DNA of 64,000 nucleotides from positions 86,466-150,465 of the forward strand of contig JAAFIA010000001.1 in the NCBI GenBank assembly GCA_013298545.1. The letters are read 5' to 3'. Both the position numbers and the translations under genes were made by a program. The stretch comes from Bacteroidota bacterium (GTDB taxonomy: Bacteria; Bacteroidota; Bacteroidia; Palsa-965). This document shows positions 1-7,928 of the stretch, in pieces (positions within the stretch are counted from its first letter, which is position 1; each line of letters starts with the position of its first letter). The notes below the pieces were generated by a model that was not told where the DNA came from, ran no database searches, and saw only the letters and a program-made list of their open reading frames with translations.

Positions 1-476
1 ACTTCGATCCTGAATTAAATCAAGGCTACGTTCCGTACGTCATTGAAACGTCTATTGGTTTGGATCGGTTGTTTTTGGCAACGCTTTCGCATGCTTATAC
101 CGAAGAAAAATTGGAAGATGGTAGCGAACGTGTGGTTTTAAATATTCCGCCGTTTTTGGCACCAATTAAAGTTGCTGTTTTTCCTCTTCAAAAAGATGAA
201 GGCTTACCTGAAAAAGGTCGTGAAATTATGAATATGCTCAAGTATGATCATATTTGTGTTTATGAAGAAAAAGACAATATCGGGAAACGTTACCGCCGTC
301 AAGACGCGATTGGAACGCCGTTTTGCATTACGGTAGATCACCAAACCTTGCAAGACAATACCGTAACCATCCGTGACCGCGACACGATGAAACAAGAGCG
401 TGTAGCGATTGCAGAATTGCCACGCATCATTGGCGACCGCGTGAGCATGAATAACGTTTTACGCAAACTCGTTTAA
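1..476 (+). CDS. glyS: Glycyl-tRNA synthetase, C-terminal part (5' end outside window)
   Basis: Class II glycine-tRNA ligase of the single-chain (eukaryote/archaeal-like) type, which charges tRNA-Gly in the cytoplasm. The open frame enters from the left edge at base 3. The first visible residues run FDPELNQGYVPYVIETSIG and then LDR, which matches class II motif 3 with its ATP-binding Arg. The rest is the anticodon-binding domain (PPFLAPIKVAVFPL, then a KYD-HICVYEEKDNIGKRYRRQDAIGTPFCITVD segment), which is conserved among glycine, histidine and proline enzymes. The stop is at 474-476 and the next gene begins 23 bases later, so the two may be cotranscribed. Only about 157 residues are present. 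Confidence 0.93.
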   Translation, partial: FDPELNQGYVPYVIETSIGLDRLFLATLSHAYTEEKLEDGSERVVLNIPPFLAPIKVAVFPLQKDEGLPEKGREIMNMLKYDHICVYEEKDNIGKRYRRQDAIGTPFCITVDHQTLQDNTVTIRDRDTMKQERVAIAELPRIIGDRVSMNNVLRKLV

Positions 477-499
477 TTTTTCGGCATCGGCCTTGCGAC

Positions 500-1942
500 A
501 TGGAAAAGCTCTACAATTATATTGGCGGAAAACTCATTGATCCGGTTTCAAACACCTGGTTCGATAATTTTCATCCGGCAACAGGAACTGTTTATTCACA
601 CATTCCTGATTCCGATCAGCGCGATGTACAATTGGCTGTAGATGCTGCCGAAGCTGCGTTTCCGGCATGGTCAACACTGGCTGCCGAAAAGCGTTCGGAG
701 ATTTTAAGTCGCTTATCGGATTTAATCAAGCGCGATTTAGAACTCTTGGCGCAAGCCGAATCGAAAGACAATGGCAAGCCGGTAAGTTTGGCGCGCATTG
801 TTGATATTCCGCGCGCTGTCAGCAATTTTGAATTTTTCGCAACGGCGATTTTGCATTTTGCAACCGAAGCGCATGCGATGGAAAGTAGTGCCATCAATTA
901 CACCTTACGCCAACCAATTGGTGTAGTGGGTTGCATCTCGCCTTGGAATTTGCCCTTGTATTTGTTTTCATGGAAAATTGCGCCAGCCTTGGCTGCGGGA
1001 AATTGTGTTGTGGCCAAACCATCGGAAGTAACACCGATGACAGCGTATTTGCTTTCTAAATTGTGCATTGAAGCGGGCATGCCTGCGGGTGTTTTAAATA
1101 TTGTGCATGGCCTTGGCGGCAAAGCGGGACAAGCCATTGTGGAGCATCCAAAAATCAAGGCGGTATCGTTTACGGGCGGAACCAAAACGGGTGCGGGCCT
1201 TGCGGCTACGGCTGCGCCGATGTTTAAGAAATTGTCGTTGGAATTGGGTGGAAAAAATCCGAACATCATTTTTGCCGATTGCGATTTTGATGCAATGTTG
1301 AAAACAACCTTGCAATCGTCGTTTGCGAATCAAGGACAGATTTGTTTGTGTGGTTCGCGCATTTTTGTGGAGCGTCCGTTGTACGAAAAGTTCCGCGATG
1401 CGTTTGTAGAGAAAGTGAAGCAGTTGAAGCCGGGCAATCCGGCAGATGAAGGTACACGCATGGGCGCGGTTGTTTCGCAGGCGCACATGGAAAAAGTATT
1501 GTCGTACATTCAATTGGCGCGCGAAGAAGGCGGGACGGTGTTGTGCGGTGGGGAGCGCGTGGTGCTTGAGGGCGAATTGAAAACCGGGTGGTACATTGCG
1601 CCAACCGTAATTGAGGGTTTGGCATTTGATTGCCGCACCAATCAGGAAGAAATTTTTGGGCCGGTTGTAACGATCATGCCGTTTGATACGGAGGAGGAAG
1701 TATTGGAAATGGCGAACAGCACGGTATATGGTTTGGCGGCAACAGTTTGGACGCAGCATTTAACGCGGGCACATCGGGTTGCGAATAATTTGCAGAGTGG
1801 TATTGTATGGATCAACTGTTGGCTTTTGCGCGATTTGCGGACGCCGTTTGGGGGTGTGAAGGCATCGGGCGTGGGGCGCGAGGGGGGATTTGAAGCCTTG
1901 CGCTTTTTTACCGAAGCGAAAAATGTTTGCGTGAAATTGTAG
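500..1942 (+). CDS. NAD(P)-dependent aldehyde dehydrogenase, ALDH8 / aminomuconate-semialdehyde type
   Basis: A 480-residue aldehyde dehydrogenase that oxidises an aldehyde to the acid with NAD(P). All family landmarks are visible: the oxyanion Asn in PWN (residue 150), the cofactor Lys in VAKPSEVTP (about 173), the general base Glu in LELGG (248), and the catalytic Cys in FANQGQIC (282). EIFGPVV occurs near residue 390. The overall look (SKDNGKP, IGVVGCISPWNLPLYL, NQGQICLCGSRIFV) is closest in my memory to ALDH8A1 and bacterial 2-hydroxymuconic or 2-aminomuconic semialdehyde dehydrogenases of the kynurenine/catechol routes. No other gene of those pathways is in the window, so the substrate is an inference. 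The gene is GC-richer than the block that follows. Confidence 0.88.
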   Translation: MEKLYNYIGGKLIDPVSNTWFDNFHPATGTVYSHIPDSDQRDVQLAVDAAEAAFPAWSTLAAEKRSEILSRLSDLIKRDLELLAQAESKDNGKPVSLARIVDIPRAVSNFEFFATAILHFATEAHAMESSAINYTLRQPIGVVGCISPWNLPLYLFSWKIAPALAAGNCVVAKPSEVTPMTAYLLSKLCIEAGMPAGVLNIVHGLGGKAGQAIVEHPKIKAVSFTGGTKTGAGLAATAAPMFKKLSLELGGKNPNIIFADCDFDAMLKTTLQSSFANQGQICLCGSRIFVERPLYEKFRDAFVEKVKQLKPGNPADEGTRMGAVVSQAHMEKVLSYIQLAREEGGTVLCGGERVVLEGELKTGWYIAPTVIEGLAFDCRTNQEEIFGPVVTIMPFDTEEEVLEMANSTVYGLAATVWTQHLTRAHRVANNLQSGIVWINCWLLRDLRTPFGGVKASGVGREGGFEALRFFTEAKNVCVKL

Positions 1943-2060
1943 TAGTTGTGTTCTTAGGAGTGGAGGCAGAATCGACTTTTGTTGGAGAGTGATGAGCCTA
2001 TTTTATGGCTTGGATTGTAAGCCAATATCGAACTACAAGCAGAAAACAAATATTAACGTG

Positions 2061-2699
2061 CTATTCTGGCTGATAAAACTTTTCTGTTAGAAAAAAAACG
2101 GTGTCGATAAACTGTAAAACGCCCTCGTTTGTCAACACATTTTCATCATGCAAATCTTCCAAAATAATACCTAGGTCAGGATGAAAATAATCGTTGTCTT
2201 TTTTATTGATGAATCCATTTGCACTTAAAAAGTCTTTTACGTTTTCAAGATTTGTGCTTTCTGTTGCTTTTACAAATGGTTGCATCACGACAGCATGAAG
2301 AGTTCCTTCATATAACTTAAAGCCGATCAATTCATAGGCCAAATGAGGGAAAAAGTAATTGTGCAATAACAGGTTATTTAAGTAATCCGACCAGCATTTA
2401 TAAAAAATACCATCATTTACCTTAATGACAAAATCAGGATCTAAATGCTCGTAAATTTTCTGTTCCGCTCCTTCACCAATATATTTTGCGGCAAGCTCGC
2501 TAACATACCAAAAGTTGGCTTGCTCAACATAGTCAATTAGGATTTTTGTTTCTTCGTCCTTACTGAACTTTGTTTCTTTAACGTTTGAAACTGCATTCTT
2601 TTTTCCTCTAAGGTAAGCCGAGATTGTTTGGATAGTTTCTCCATGCCTAACTTGTCCATTTCCTGAAATGATATTTTGTAGTTCATTTTTTAACGACAT
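2061..2699 (-). CDS. Kinase-like protein of unknown role
   Basis: A 212-residue soluble protein with no signal peptide. The N-terminal 80 residues are not recognisable. From about residue 90 the pattern resembles a small eukaryotic-like or 'polyvalent protein' kinase fold. GEGAEQKIYE could be a Gly-rich loop, and FVIKVND supplies a Lys at the ATP-anchoring position. AVVMQPFV could be the hinge, LEDLHDENVL resembles an HxDxxxxN-type catalytic loop, and FIDTVFFL could be the metal-binding DxG-like Asp. It stands alone, reads opposite to the upstream gene and sits at the edge of an AT-rich block, so lateral acquisition is plausible. Kinase activity is inferred from motif order only. It could be a degenerate kinase. 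Confidence 0.6.
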   Translation of the reverse strand: MSLKNELQNIISGNGQVRHGETIQTISAYLRGKKNAVSNVKETKFSKDEETKILIDYVEQANFWYVSELAAKYIGEGAEQKIYEHLDPDFVIKVNDGIFYKCWSDYLNNLLLHNYFFPHLAYELIGFKLYEGTLHAVVMQPFVKATESTNLENVKDFLSANGFINKKDNDYFHPDLGIILEDLHDENVLTNEGVLQFIDTVFFLTEKFYQPE

Positions 2700-2910
2700 T
2701 TATACGAATGTACGAATTTTCTATTGCTCCGAAAATATTGGCAGCCTCGTTATATTTTTACTTTGCGAAGATTATTTGCAAATTGTAACGTCAAGAAATG
2801 AGTTATTCGTCATTCCCAAAAAACCATATAACAGCTATTCACGACAGCGCAAATCATACCGACTAAGGAGTTTTCGAACTTCTATAAAGTAGCTCTTTTA
2901 AACATTCGTG

Positions 2911-3834
2911 CTAGTATTGTTCATACCAGCTAAATTTTTCCTGAACAATTTGCGCTTTTTCTTTTCTCAAATAATCTAAAAAGGCTTTGGAAACGGGGGC
3001 ATGTTTTTTCCCTTTTAACCACACTAAACTCCACGTTGTTTTAATGGGAAGTCCTTTTATGGGGATGATTTGTAATCCGTTGTTATGAACTTCATTTTTA
3101 ATCCCAATCAATGGCATAATTGAATATCCTAAACCTGCTAATAAAGCTTGTTTCACTGCTTCGTTCGATGTTAATTCCATCTTTTTTAATACTGGCAAGT
3201 TATTTTTTTGAATAAACAGTTCCATGGTTTGTCTTGTTCCCGAACCTTTTTCTCTAAAAATGAGTGGTAAGCCGTTGAACGTATCTTTCACACTTTTACC
3301 AAGATTTATTTTTGTCTTGCTACTTCCTACCAGATATAATTTATTTTGCAGCAAATCGAGTTTCTCAACATGGAGTGTGTTGGGTATAATGGAGACGAGT
3401 GCAAAATCGACTTCATTGTTTTCCAAACTCTCAATAACTTTATTTTTATTTGTTACATCCATCACTAATTCTACGCCTGCATGCTGTTGCATAAAATTTG
3501 TGAGAAAATAAGGCATTACATACTTCCCTGTTGATACAACCGAAATTTTTAAGCGTCCGGTTAGTTGTCCTTTATATGCCAGCGTTTTATAATTAATGGC
3601 ATAAACCTGATTGATAATATCTTCTGCAGCTGCTGCAATTTCTTTTCCAAAATCAGTAATGTAAATTTTTCGTCCAACGATTTCAGTTAGCGGAATATCA
3701 AACTGATCTTGAAAGTTTTTCAACTGAATAGAAACGGCTGGTTGAGTAAGGTGCAGTTCTTCTGCCGCCTTCGTGATGCTTTTTTCTTGCACGATTTTTA
3801 AAAAAATCTGCAACTGGTTCAATGTGTAATTCAT
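2911..3834 (-). CDS. LysR-family transcriptional regulator
   Basis: A 307-residue LysR-type regulator. Residues 1-60 form the winged helix-turn-helix (LNQLQIFLKIVQEKSITKAA, then EELHLTQPAVSIQLKNFQ). Residues 90-300 form the periplasmic-binding-protein-like effector domain. It is transcribed divergently from the isocitrate dehydrogenase gene across 93 bases, the usual layout for a LysR regulator that controls its neighbour and itself. The downstream cluster includes a bicarbonate transporter, and CbbR/CmpR-type LysR proteins control inorganic-carbon genes elsewhere. A role as sensor of a carbon metabolite is therefore a reasonable inference, though the ligand cannot be read from sequence. Confidence 0.93.
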   Translation of the reverse strand: MNYTLNQLQIFLKIVQEKSITKAAEELHLTQPAVSIQLKNFQDQFDIPLTEIVGRKIYITDFGKEIAAAAEDIINQVYAINYKTLAYKGQLTGRLKISVVSTGKYVMPYFLTNFMQQHAGVELVMDVTNKNKVIESLENNEVDFALVSIIPNTLHVEKLDLLQNKLYLVGSSKTKINLGKSVKDTFNGLPLIFREKGSGTRQTMELFIQKNNLPVLKKMELTSNEAVKQALLAGLGYSIMPLIGIKNEVHNNGLQIIPIKGLPIKTTWSLVWLKGKKHAPVSKAFLDYLRKEKAQIVQEKFSWYEQY

Positions 3835-3858
3835 AAATTTTTTTAATGTTATTCATAT

Positions 3859-3866
3859 CAAAGATA
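3859..3866 (-). promoter_or_regulatory. Likely -7 box of the lysR gene in the lysR/icd divergent region
   Basis: On the minus strand the bases read TATCTTTG, a match to the Bacteroidota -7 consensus TAnnTTTG, about 25 bases before the LysR start codon. The same 93-base region must hold the isocitrate dehydrogenase promoter. Loosely inverted TTATTCAT and ATGAAATA segments (about 3849 and 3886) could be part of a LysR binding site. That last point is weak. Confidence 0.5.
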
Positions 3867-3927
3867 AATAAAAATTAATGAAATAGAATTTACAGTTTTG
3901 CACCGTTAAACATAAACCAAAAACAAA

Positions 3928-5364
3928 ATGACACGAATCACAGTTGCAAAAGGCGATGGAATTGGACCTGAAATAATGGATGCCACTTTAGAAATAATTT
4001 TAGCTGCGGGGGCCAAGTTTGAAATAGATGAAATTGCCGTTGGCGAGCAAGTTTATCTAGCGGGCAATACATCAGGCATTGCATCCGAATCGTGGGATGT
4101 TATTAGAAAAAACAAAGTTTTTCTTAAAGCTCCTATTACAACGCCTCAAGGTGGGGGCTATAAAAGCTTAAATGTAACGACGCGCAAATTTCTTGGCTTA
4201 TACTCAAACGTAAGGCCCTGCATGAGTTTACATCCTTTTGTAAGCACCAAGCATCCCGTAATGGATATTGTTATTGTCAGAGAAAACGAAGAGGATTTAT
4301 ACGCGGGCATTGAACACCAACAAACAGATGAAGTTGTACAATGCTTAAAGTTAATAAGCAGACCGGGCTGCGAAAAAATTGTTCGTTATGCGTTTGAGTA
4401 TGCCAAACAACAAAACAGAAAGAAAGTAACCTGTTTTACAAAAGATAATATCATGAAACAAACAGATGGTTTGTTTCATCAAGTATTTGATGAAATTGCA
4501 AAAGAGTATCCTGAAATTGAAAACGAACATTGGATCATTGATATTGGTGCCGCTAAAATGGCTGATACACCAGAATCTTTTGATGTCATTGTGATGCCCA
4601 ATTTATATGGCGATGTACTGAGTGACGTTGCTGCACAAATTACAGGATCTGTAGGTTTGGCGGGTTCTGCCAATATCGGTGAAGAGTGTTCAATGTTTGA
4701 AGCCATACATGGTTCTGCGCCCAGAAGAGCTGGACAAAACGTAGCTAATCCTTCAGGTTTATTACAAGGTGCTATCATGATGTTGAATCATATCGGACAA
4801 ACAGATGTTGCAGAAAAAGTTCAAAATGCTTGGCTGAAAACATTGGAAGATGGAATACATACGTATGACATCTTTAAAGAAGGAATCAGCAAACAAAAAG
4901 TGGGTACAAAGGAATTTGCAAAAGCGGTTATTGCCAACCTGGGGCATAAACCATCTATCCTAAAACCTGTTTCGTATGCTAAAAATTCTGCGCTAAATCT
5001 TCCGAAATACAAACGGAAACCGGCTGCAAACAAACAACTCGTTGGTGTCGATGTTTTTGTTCACTGGACCGGCTCTAATCCAAATGAATTGGCAGAAAAA
5101 ATCAAAAAGATAGAAAGCAGCGACGTAAAACTATCTATGATTACCAACAGAGGAATCAAGGTTTGGCCTGACGGATTTCAGGAAACATTTTGTACAGACC
5201 ACTGGAGATGTCGTTTTAAACCAACCGAAAATGCTGAAATCAATAAATCAACCATCATTGAACTATTGAAACAAGCGGTTACTGAAAATATCGATACGAT
5301 CAAAACAGAAAACTTATATTCTTTTGATGGTAAAGCGGCTTATTCTCTAGGACAAGGTCAATAA
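3928..5364 (+). CDS. icd: NADP-type isocitrate dehydrogenase (Thermus-like, with C-terminal domain)
   Basis: Converts isocitrate to 2-oxoglutarate and CO2, reversibly, in the TCA cycle. Residues 1-335 are the isopropylmalate/isocitrate dehydrogenase fold: KGDGIGPEI at the N-terminus, substrate loop KSLNVTTRKFLGLYSNVRP, VRENEEDLYAGIEH, metal-binding Asp residues in NLYGDVLSDVAAQ, and the cofactor segment HGSAPRRAGQNVANP. Arg pairs replace the Lys-Tyr of E. coli, so NADP preference is likely but not proven. Residues 350-478 form the extra C-terminal domain known from the Thermus/Rickettsia-type enzymes of about 480-500 residues. It is first in a run of six same-strand genes ending in an SbtA-like bicarbonate transporter, with a 9-base gap to the next gene. 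That neighbourhood suggests a link between CO2/bicarbonate and this enzyme. Confidence 0.93.
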   Translation: MTRITVAKGDGIGPEIMDATLEIILAAGAKFEIDEIAVGEQVYLAGNTSGIASESWDVIRKNKVFLKAPITTPQGGGYKSLNVTTRKFLGLYSNVRPCMSLHPFVSTKHPVMDIVIVRENEEDLYAGIEHQQTDEVVQCLKLISRPGCEKIVRYAFEYAKQQNRKKVTCFTKDNIMKQTDGLFHQVFDEIAKEYPEIENEHWIIDIGAAKMADTPESFDVIVMPNLYGDVLSDVAAQITGSVGLAGSANIGEECSMFEAIHGSAPRRAGQNVANPSGLLQGAIMMLNHIGQTDVAEKVQNAWLKTLEDGIHTYDIFKEGISKQKVGTKEFAKAVIANLGHKPSILKPVSYAKNSALNLPKYKRKPAANKQLVGVDVFVHWTGSNPNELAEKIKKIESSDVKLSMITNRGIKVWPDGFQETFCTDHWRCRFKPTENAEINKSTIIELLKQAVTENIDTIKTENLYSFDGKAAYSLGQGQ

Positions 5365-5373
5365 ACAAACACC

Positions 5374-5616
5374 ATGGACATACAACTTATACAAGGAGAA
5401 TTTAGCTCCAAGGATGCTATAGAACTTATAGCCCAAATGTTGCAGATAAAAATAAAGTATCACGAAAATAAAATTAGACAAGACAGCAACGAAGAAGATG
5501 TAAAGAACCGAGAGTCGAAAATTAAGCAGCTCCAAAATGAGCTATTGGAACTGAGGGAAAGTATTGGTTCGAATAGCGATAACATAAAAATTGAAGCCAT
5601 CATAAAAATTGAATGA
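5374..5616 (+). CDS. Small coiled-coil protein, paralogue of the gene at 5788
   Basis: An 80-residue soluble protein, not recognised as a named family. It opens with LIQGEFSSKDAIELIAQMLQ, then IKIKYHENKIRQ, and ends in a charged helix with heptad-like spacing. The gene two places downstream (5788-6069) has the same layout (LIEGNFSYDESKEILSSLF, SKINFHKIKNW, then a charged helix ending in KKEMEKLQTLLLEAK), so the two are paralogues. It starts 9 bases after icd and overlaps the next gene by 4 bases, so translation is probably coupled. The function is unknown; its place between icd and the bicarbonate transporter suggests an accessory or scaffold role. Confidence 0.75.
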   Translation: MDIQLIQGEFSSKDAIELIAQMLQIKIKYHENKIRQDSNEEDVKNRESKIKQLQNELLELRESIGSNSDNIKIEAIIKIE

Positions 5617-5795
5617 GTATGGATACAATAGCATTAAAAACTAGTTTTTGTTTGGTCTTAATGATTGCATTTCTAATCCTAGCGTTCACCACGACGAGCG
5701 TTATTACACGAGAACTTTTCTCCTCTTTAGGGTTAATCACAATCATTTACGCATCAAAACTAATATCTTCTCAAAACAAGCTAAAAAATGAATAA
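5613..5795 (+). CDS. Two-helix small membrane protein
   Basis: A 60-residue protein with two predicted membrane helices, about residues 8-28 (TSFCLVLMIAFLILAFTTTS) and 35-52 (LFSSLGLITIIYASKLIS), joined by a short charged turn. It overlaps the preceding small gene by 4 bases and the following one by 8. The three genes therefore look like a translationally coupled unit, with a membrane peptide between two paralogous coiled-coil proteins. I do not recognise it. The overlap on both sides and the shared orientation argue that this is a real gene despite its length. Confidence 0.68.
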   Translation: MSMDTIALKTSFCLVLMIAFLILAFTTTSVITRELFSSLGLITIIYASKLISSQNKLKNE

Positions 5796-6069
5796 AATAG
5801 AACGTTTAAAACTGATTGAAGGCAACTTCTCATACGACGAGTCAAAGGAAATCCTATCCAGTTTATTTTCCTCAAAAATTAATTTTCATAAAATAAAAAA
5901 TTGGAGTTCGCACGAGCGTTTTGGAAAAGACGATGAAATTGCACAAGAACGAATTCCGGCTTTAAAAAAGGAAATGGAAAAGTTGCAAACCTTACTCCTA
6001 GAAGCCAAAGCAACTAAGAAGCGACTTTTAGTTACTTCCGAGATACACATAACATTAGTGGATGAGTGA
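5788..6069 (+). CDS. Small coiled-coil protein, paralogue of the gene at 5374
   Basis: A 93-residue soluble protein of unknown function with the same architecture as the protein at 5374: an N-terminal motif (ERLKLIEGNFSYDESKEIL), a SSKINFHKIKN segment, then a charged amphipathic helix. It has an extra SHERFGKDDEIAQERI insertion that its paralogue lacks. It overlaps the two-helix gene before it by 8 bases and the zinc-ribbon gene after it by 8. This tight packing through to the transporter gene suggests one mRNA. Confidence 0.75.
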   Translation: MNKIERLKLIEGNFSYDESKEILSSLFSSKINFHKIKNWSSHERFGKDDEIAQERIPALKKEMEKLQTLLLEAKATKKRLLVTSEIHITLVDE

Positions 6070-6913
6070 TTTTGCGCTGCTCAAGGGGAGGCGTTTGCTG
6101 ATTGCAACGAAACACGAGAAGGAAAAAGTAATTGCTCCTATTTTAGAAAGAGAATTGGGTGTAAAATGTTTCATCGCCTCCAATATCGATACGGACCTGC
6201 TTGGTACTTTTACAGGAGAAGTTGAACGAAAAGACGACCCTGTAACCACCGCTAGAAATAAATGCTTGATGGCAATGGAACTAACAAATTGCGATTTGGC
6301 CATTGCTAGCGAAGGTTCTTTTGGTCCACATCCCTCCCTTTATTTTATTCCTGCCGATGACGAGTTTTTATGCTTTCTGGATAAAAAAAATGAGCTAGAA
6401 ATTATTTCTCGGGAATTAAGTACTGAGACCAATTTTAATGCTTTGGAAATTAAAACAGAAAAAGAATTAAAAGATTTTGCAACTCAAGCAAACTTTCCTT
6501 CTCATGGTTTGATTCTGAGAAAAGCAAAAGATGATTTTAGCGTACTTGTCAAAGGAATAACAAATCTAGAACAACTCATCAGCACATTCAATACGCTCGT
6601 AGCCGAACACGGTAAAGCTTTTGTTGAAACCGATATGCGGGCCATGTACAATCCAACCAGAATGAACGTGATTGAGCGTGCTGCCATAAAACTTGCGGAA
6701 AAAATAAATACTCGCTGCCCCAATTGCGAAATGCCGGGATTTGGAATTACAGCGGTTAAACCCGGATTGCCGTGCGAATTATGCCATTTCCCAACACGCA
6801 GTACACTGAGTCATGTTTATACGTGCCAAAAGTGCTCTTTCTCCAACACAAAATTGTACCCAAACGATAAACAAAGGGAAGACCCTATGTACTGTGATCA
6901 TTGCAATCCATAA
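6062..6913 (+). CDS. DUF6671-like protein with C-terminal zinc ribbons
   Basis: A 283-residue cytoplasmic protein that I associate with the uncharacterised DUF6671 family. The N-terminal 200 residues are an alpha/beta domain (GRRLLIATKHEKEKVIAPIL, VTTARNKCLMAM, DLAIASEGSFGPHP). The last 70 residues carry four Cys pairs, CPNC, CELC, CQKC and CDHC, spaced as two zinc ribbons. The gene overlaps its upstream neighbour by 8 bases, and the SbtA-like gene starts 12 bases after its stop. The enzymatic or regulatory role is unknown. The conserved TKHEKE and SEGSFGPHP segments look like active-site loops, but I cannot name a reaction. Confidence 0.75.
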   Translation: MSDFALLKGRRLLIATKHEKEKVIAPILERELGVKCFIASNIDTDLLGTFTGEVERKDDPVTTARNKCLMAMELTNCDLAIASEGSFGPHPSLYFIPADDEFLCFLDKKNELEIISRELSTETNFNALEIKTEKELKDFATQANFPSHGLILRKAKDDFSVLVKGITNLEQLISTFNTLVAEHGKAFVETDMRAMYNPTRMNVIERAAIKLAEKINTRCPNCEMPGFGITAVKPGLPCELCHFPTRSTLSHVYTCQKCSFSNTKLYPNDKQREDPMYCDHCNP

Positions 6914-6925
6914 AAAATAAAAACA

Positions 6926-7888
6926 ATGAATTTTGATCTTCTTATAGATAATCTTACAAATCCCGCATTACTTTTTTTTGTCCTTGGCATTATTGCTGTT
7001 TACTTGAAAAGTGATTTAGAAATTCCCGCAAATTCGTCAAAATTTATTTCACTCTATCTCTTGTTTGCAATTGGCTTCAAAGGTGGCCAGGAATTATCTC
7101 ATGAATCCTTTACAATGGAAATTGGATGGTCGATGTTATTTGGAATTTTTATTTCCTTAATCATACCATTTTATACATTCTTTATACTCAAGCGGAAATT
7201 AAATGTATTTGATGCTGGTGCCATCGCTGCGGCCTACGGTTCTGTAAGTGCCGTTACTTTTGTTACTGCGGTTTCTTATTTAGAATCTCAGCAATTGATG
7301 CTCCATGGACACATGGTTGCTATTATGGCTTTGATGGAATCTCCTGCGATAATCATTGGGTTGATTCTAATTTCTATGTTTAATAAAGAAGAGTCTAACA
7401 CCATTAGCAAACGAAGTGTTTTAAAACACTCGTTTACAAACGGAAGTGTATTGCTTATTCTCGGTAGTTTACTGATTGGTTATTTTGCCAATACCAAACA
7501 AGCCGAAGGAATACGACCATTTACAAACGATCTTTTTAAAGGTTTTCTAGCCATTTTTCTTTTAGACATGGGTATCACCAGTGGTAAAAAACTCAAAGCG
7601 TTTTTCTCGTTCGGTTGGTTTCCAATTATTTTTGCGGTAATTATTCCTCTCGTTAATGGTTGTGCTATTGCACTGGTCAGCTCTTTTGTAACGCAAGAAA
7701 TTACAAATCGTTTTATGTTTGCAATTTTAGCTGCAAGTGCTTCTTACATTGCCGTTCCGGCTGCCATGAAAATTTCTGTCCCCAAATCAAATCCCGGACT
7801 TTTCCTGCCCATGGCGCTTGCCGTAACGTTCCCAATTAATATTACCATTGGCATGCCCATCTATTTTCTAATTGTGCAAAACACATGA
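6926..7888 (+). CDS. sbtA: SbtA-like sodium-dependent bicarbonate transporter
   Basis: A 320-residue inner-membrane protein with about ten hydrophobic helices in two similar halves, as in the SbtA (DUF897) Na+/bicarbonate symporters. Typical family stretches are visible: LTNPALLFFVLGIIAVYLKSDLEIP, the FKGGQEL segment, AAAYGSVSAVTFVTA, ALMESPAIIIGL, LDMGITSG, and near the C-terminus LAASASYIAVPAAMK. No SbtB-like PII protein is encoded beside it. It closes a tight same-strand run starting at icd, with a divergent LysR regulator. In a presumed heterotroph this points to uptake of inorganic carbon for carboxylation reactions, which is an inference. Confidence 0.85.
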   Translation: MNFDLLIDNLTNPALLFFVLGIIAVYLKSDLEIPANSSKFISLYLLFAIGFKGGQELSHESFTMEIGWSMLFGIFISLIIPFYTFFILKRKLNVFDAGAIAAAYGSVSAVTFVTAVSYLESQQLMLHGHMVAIMALMESPAIIIGLILISMFNKEESNTISKRSVLKHSFTNGSVLLILGSLLIGYFANTKQAEGIRPFTNDLFKGFLAIFLLDMGITSGKKLKAFFSFGWFPIIFAVIIPLVNGCAIALVSSFVTQEITNRFMFAILAASASYIAVPAAMKISVPKSNPGLFLPMALAVTFPINITIGMPIYFLIVQNT

Positions 7889-7928
7889 TTAGAAGTATCG
7901 CAACACATAAACACATCAAGCAAACAAC

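Noticed and set aside
2668..2892. Short plus-strand frame between the kinase-like and LysR genes
   Set aside because: It has no start-site support, an unusual composition, and it overlaps the kinase-like gene's 5' end.
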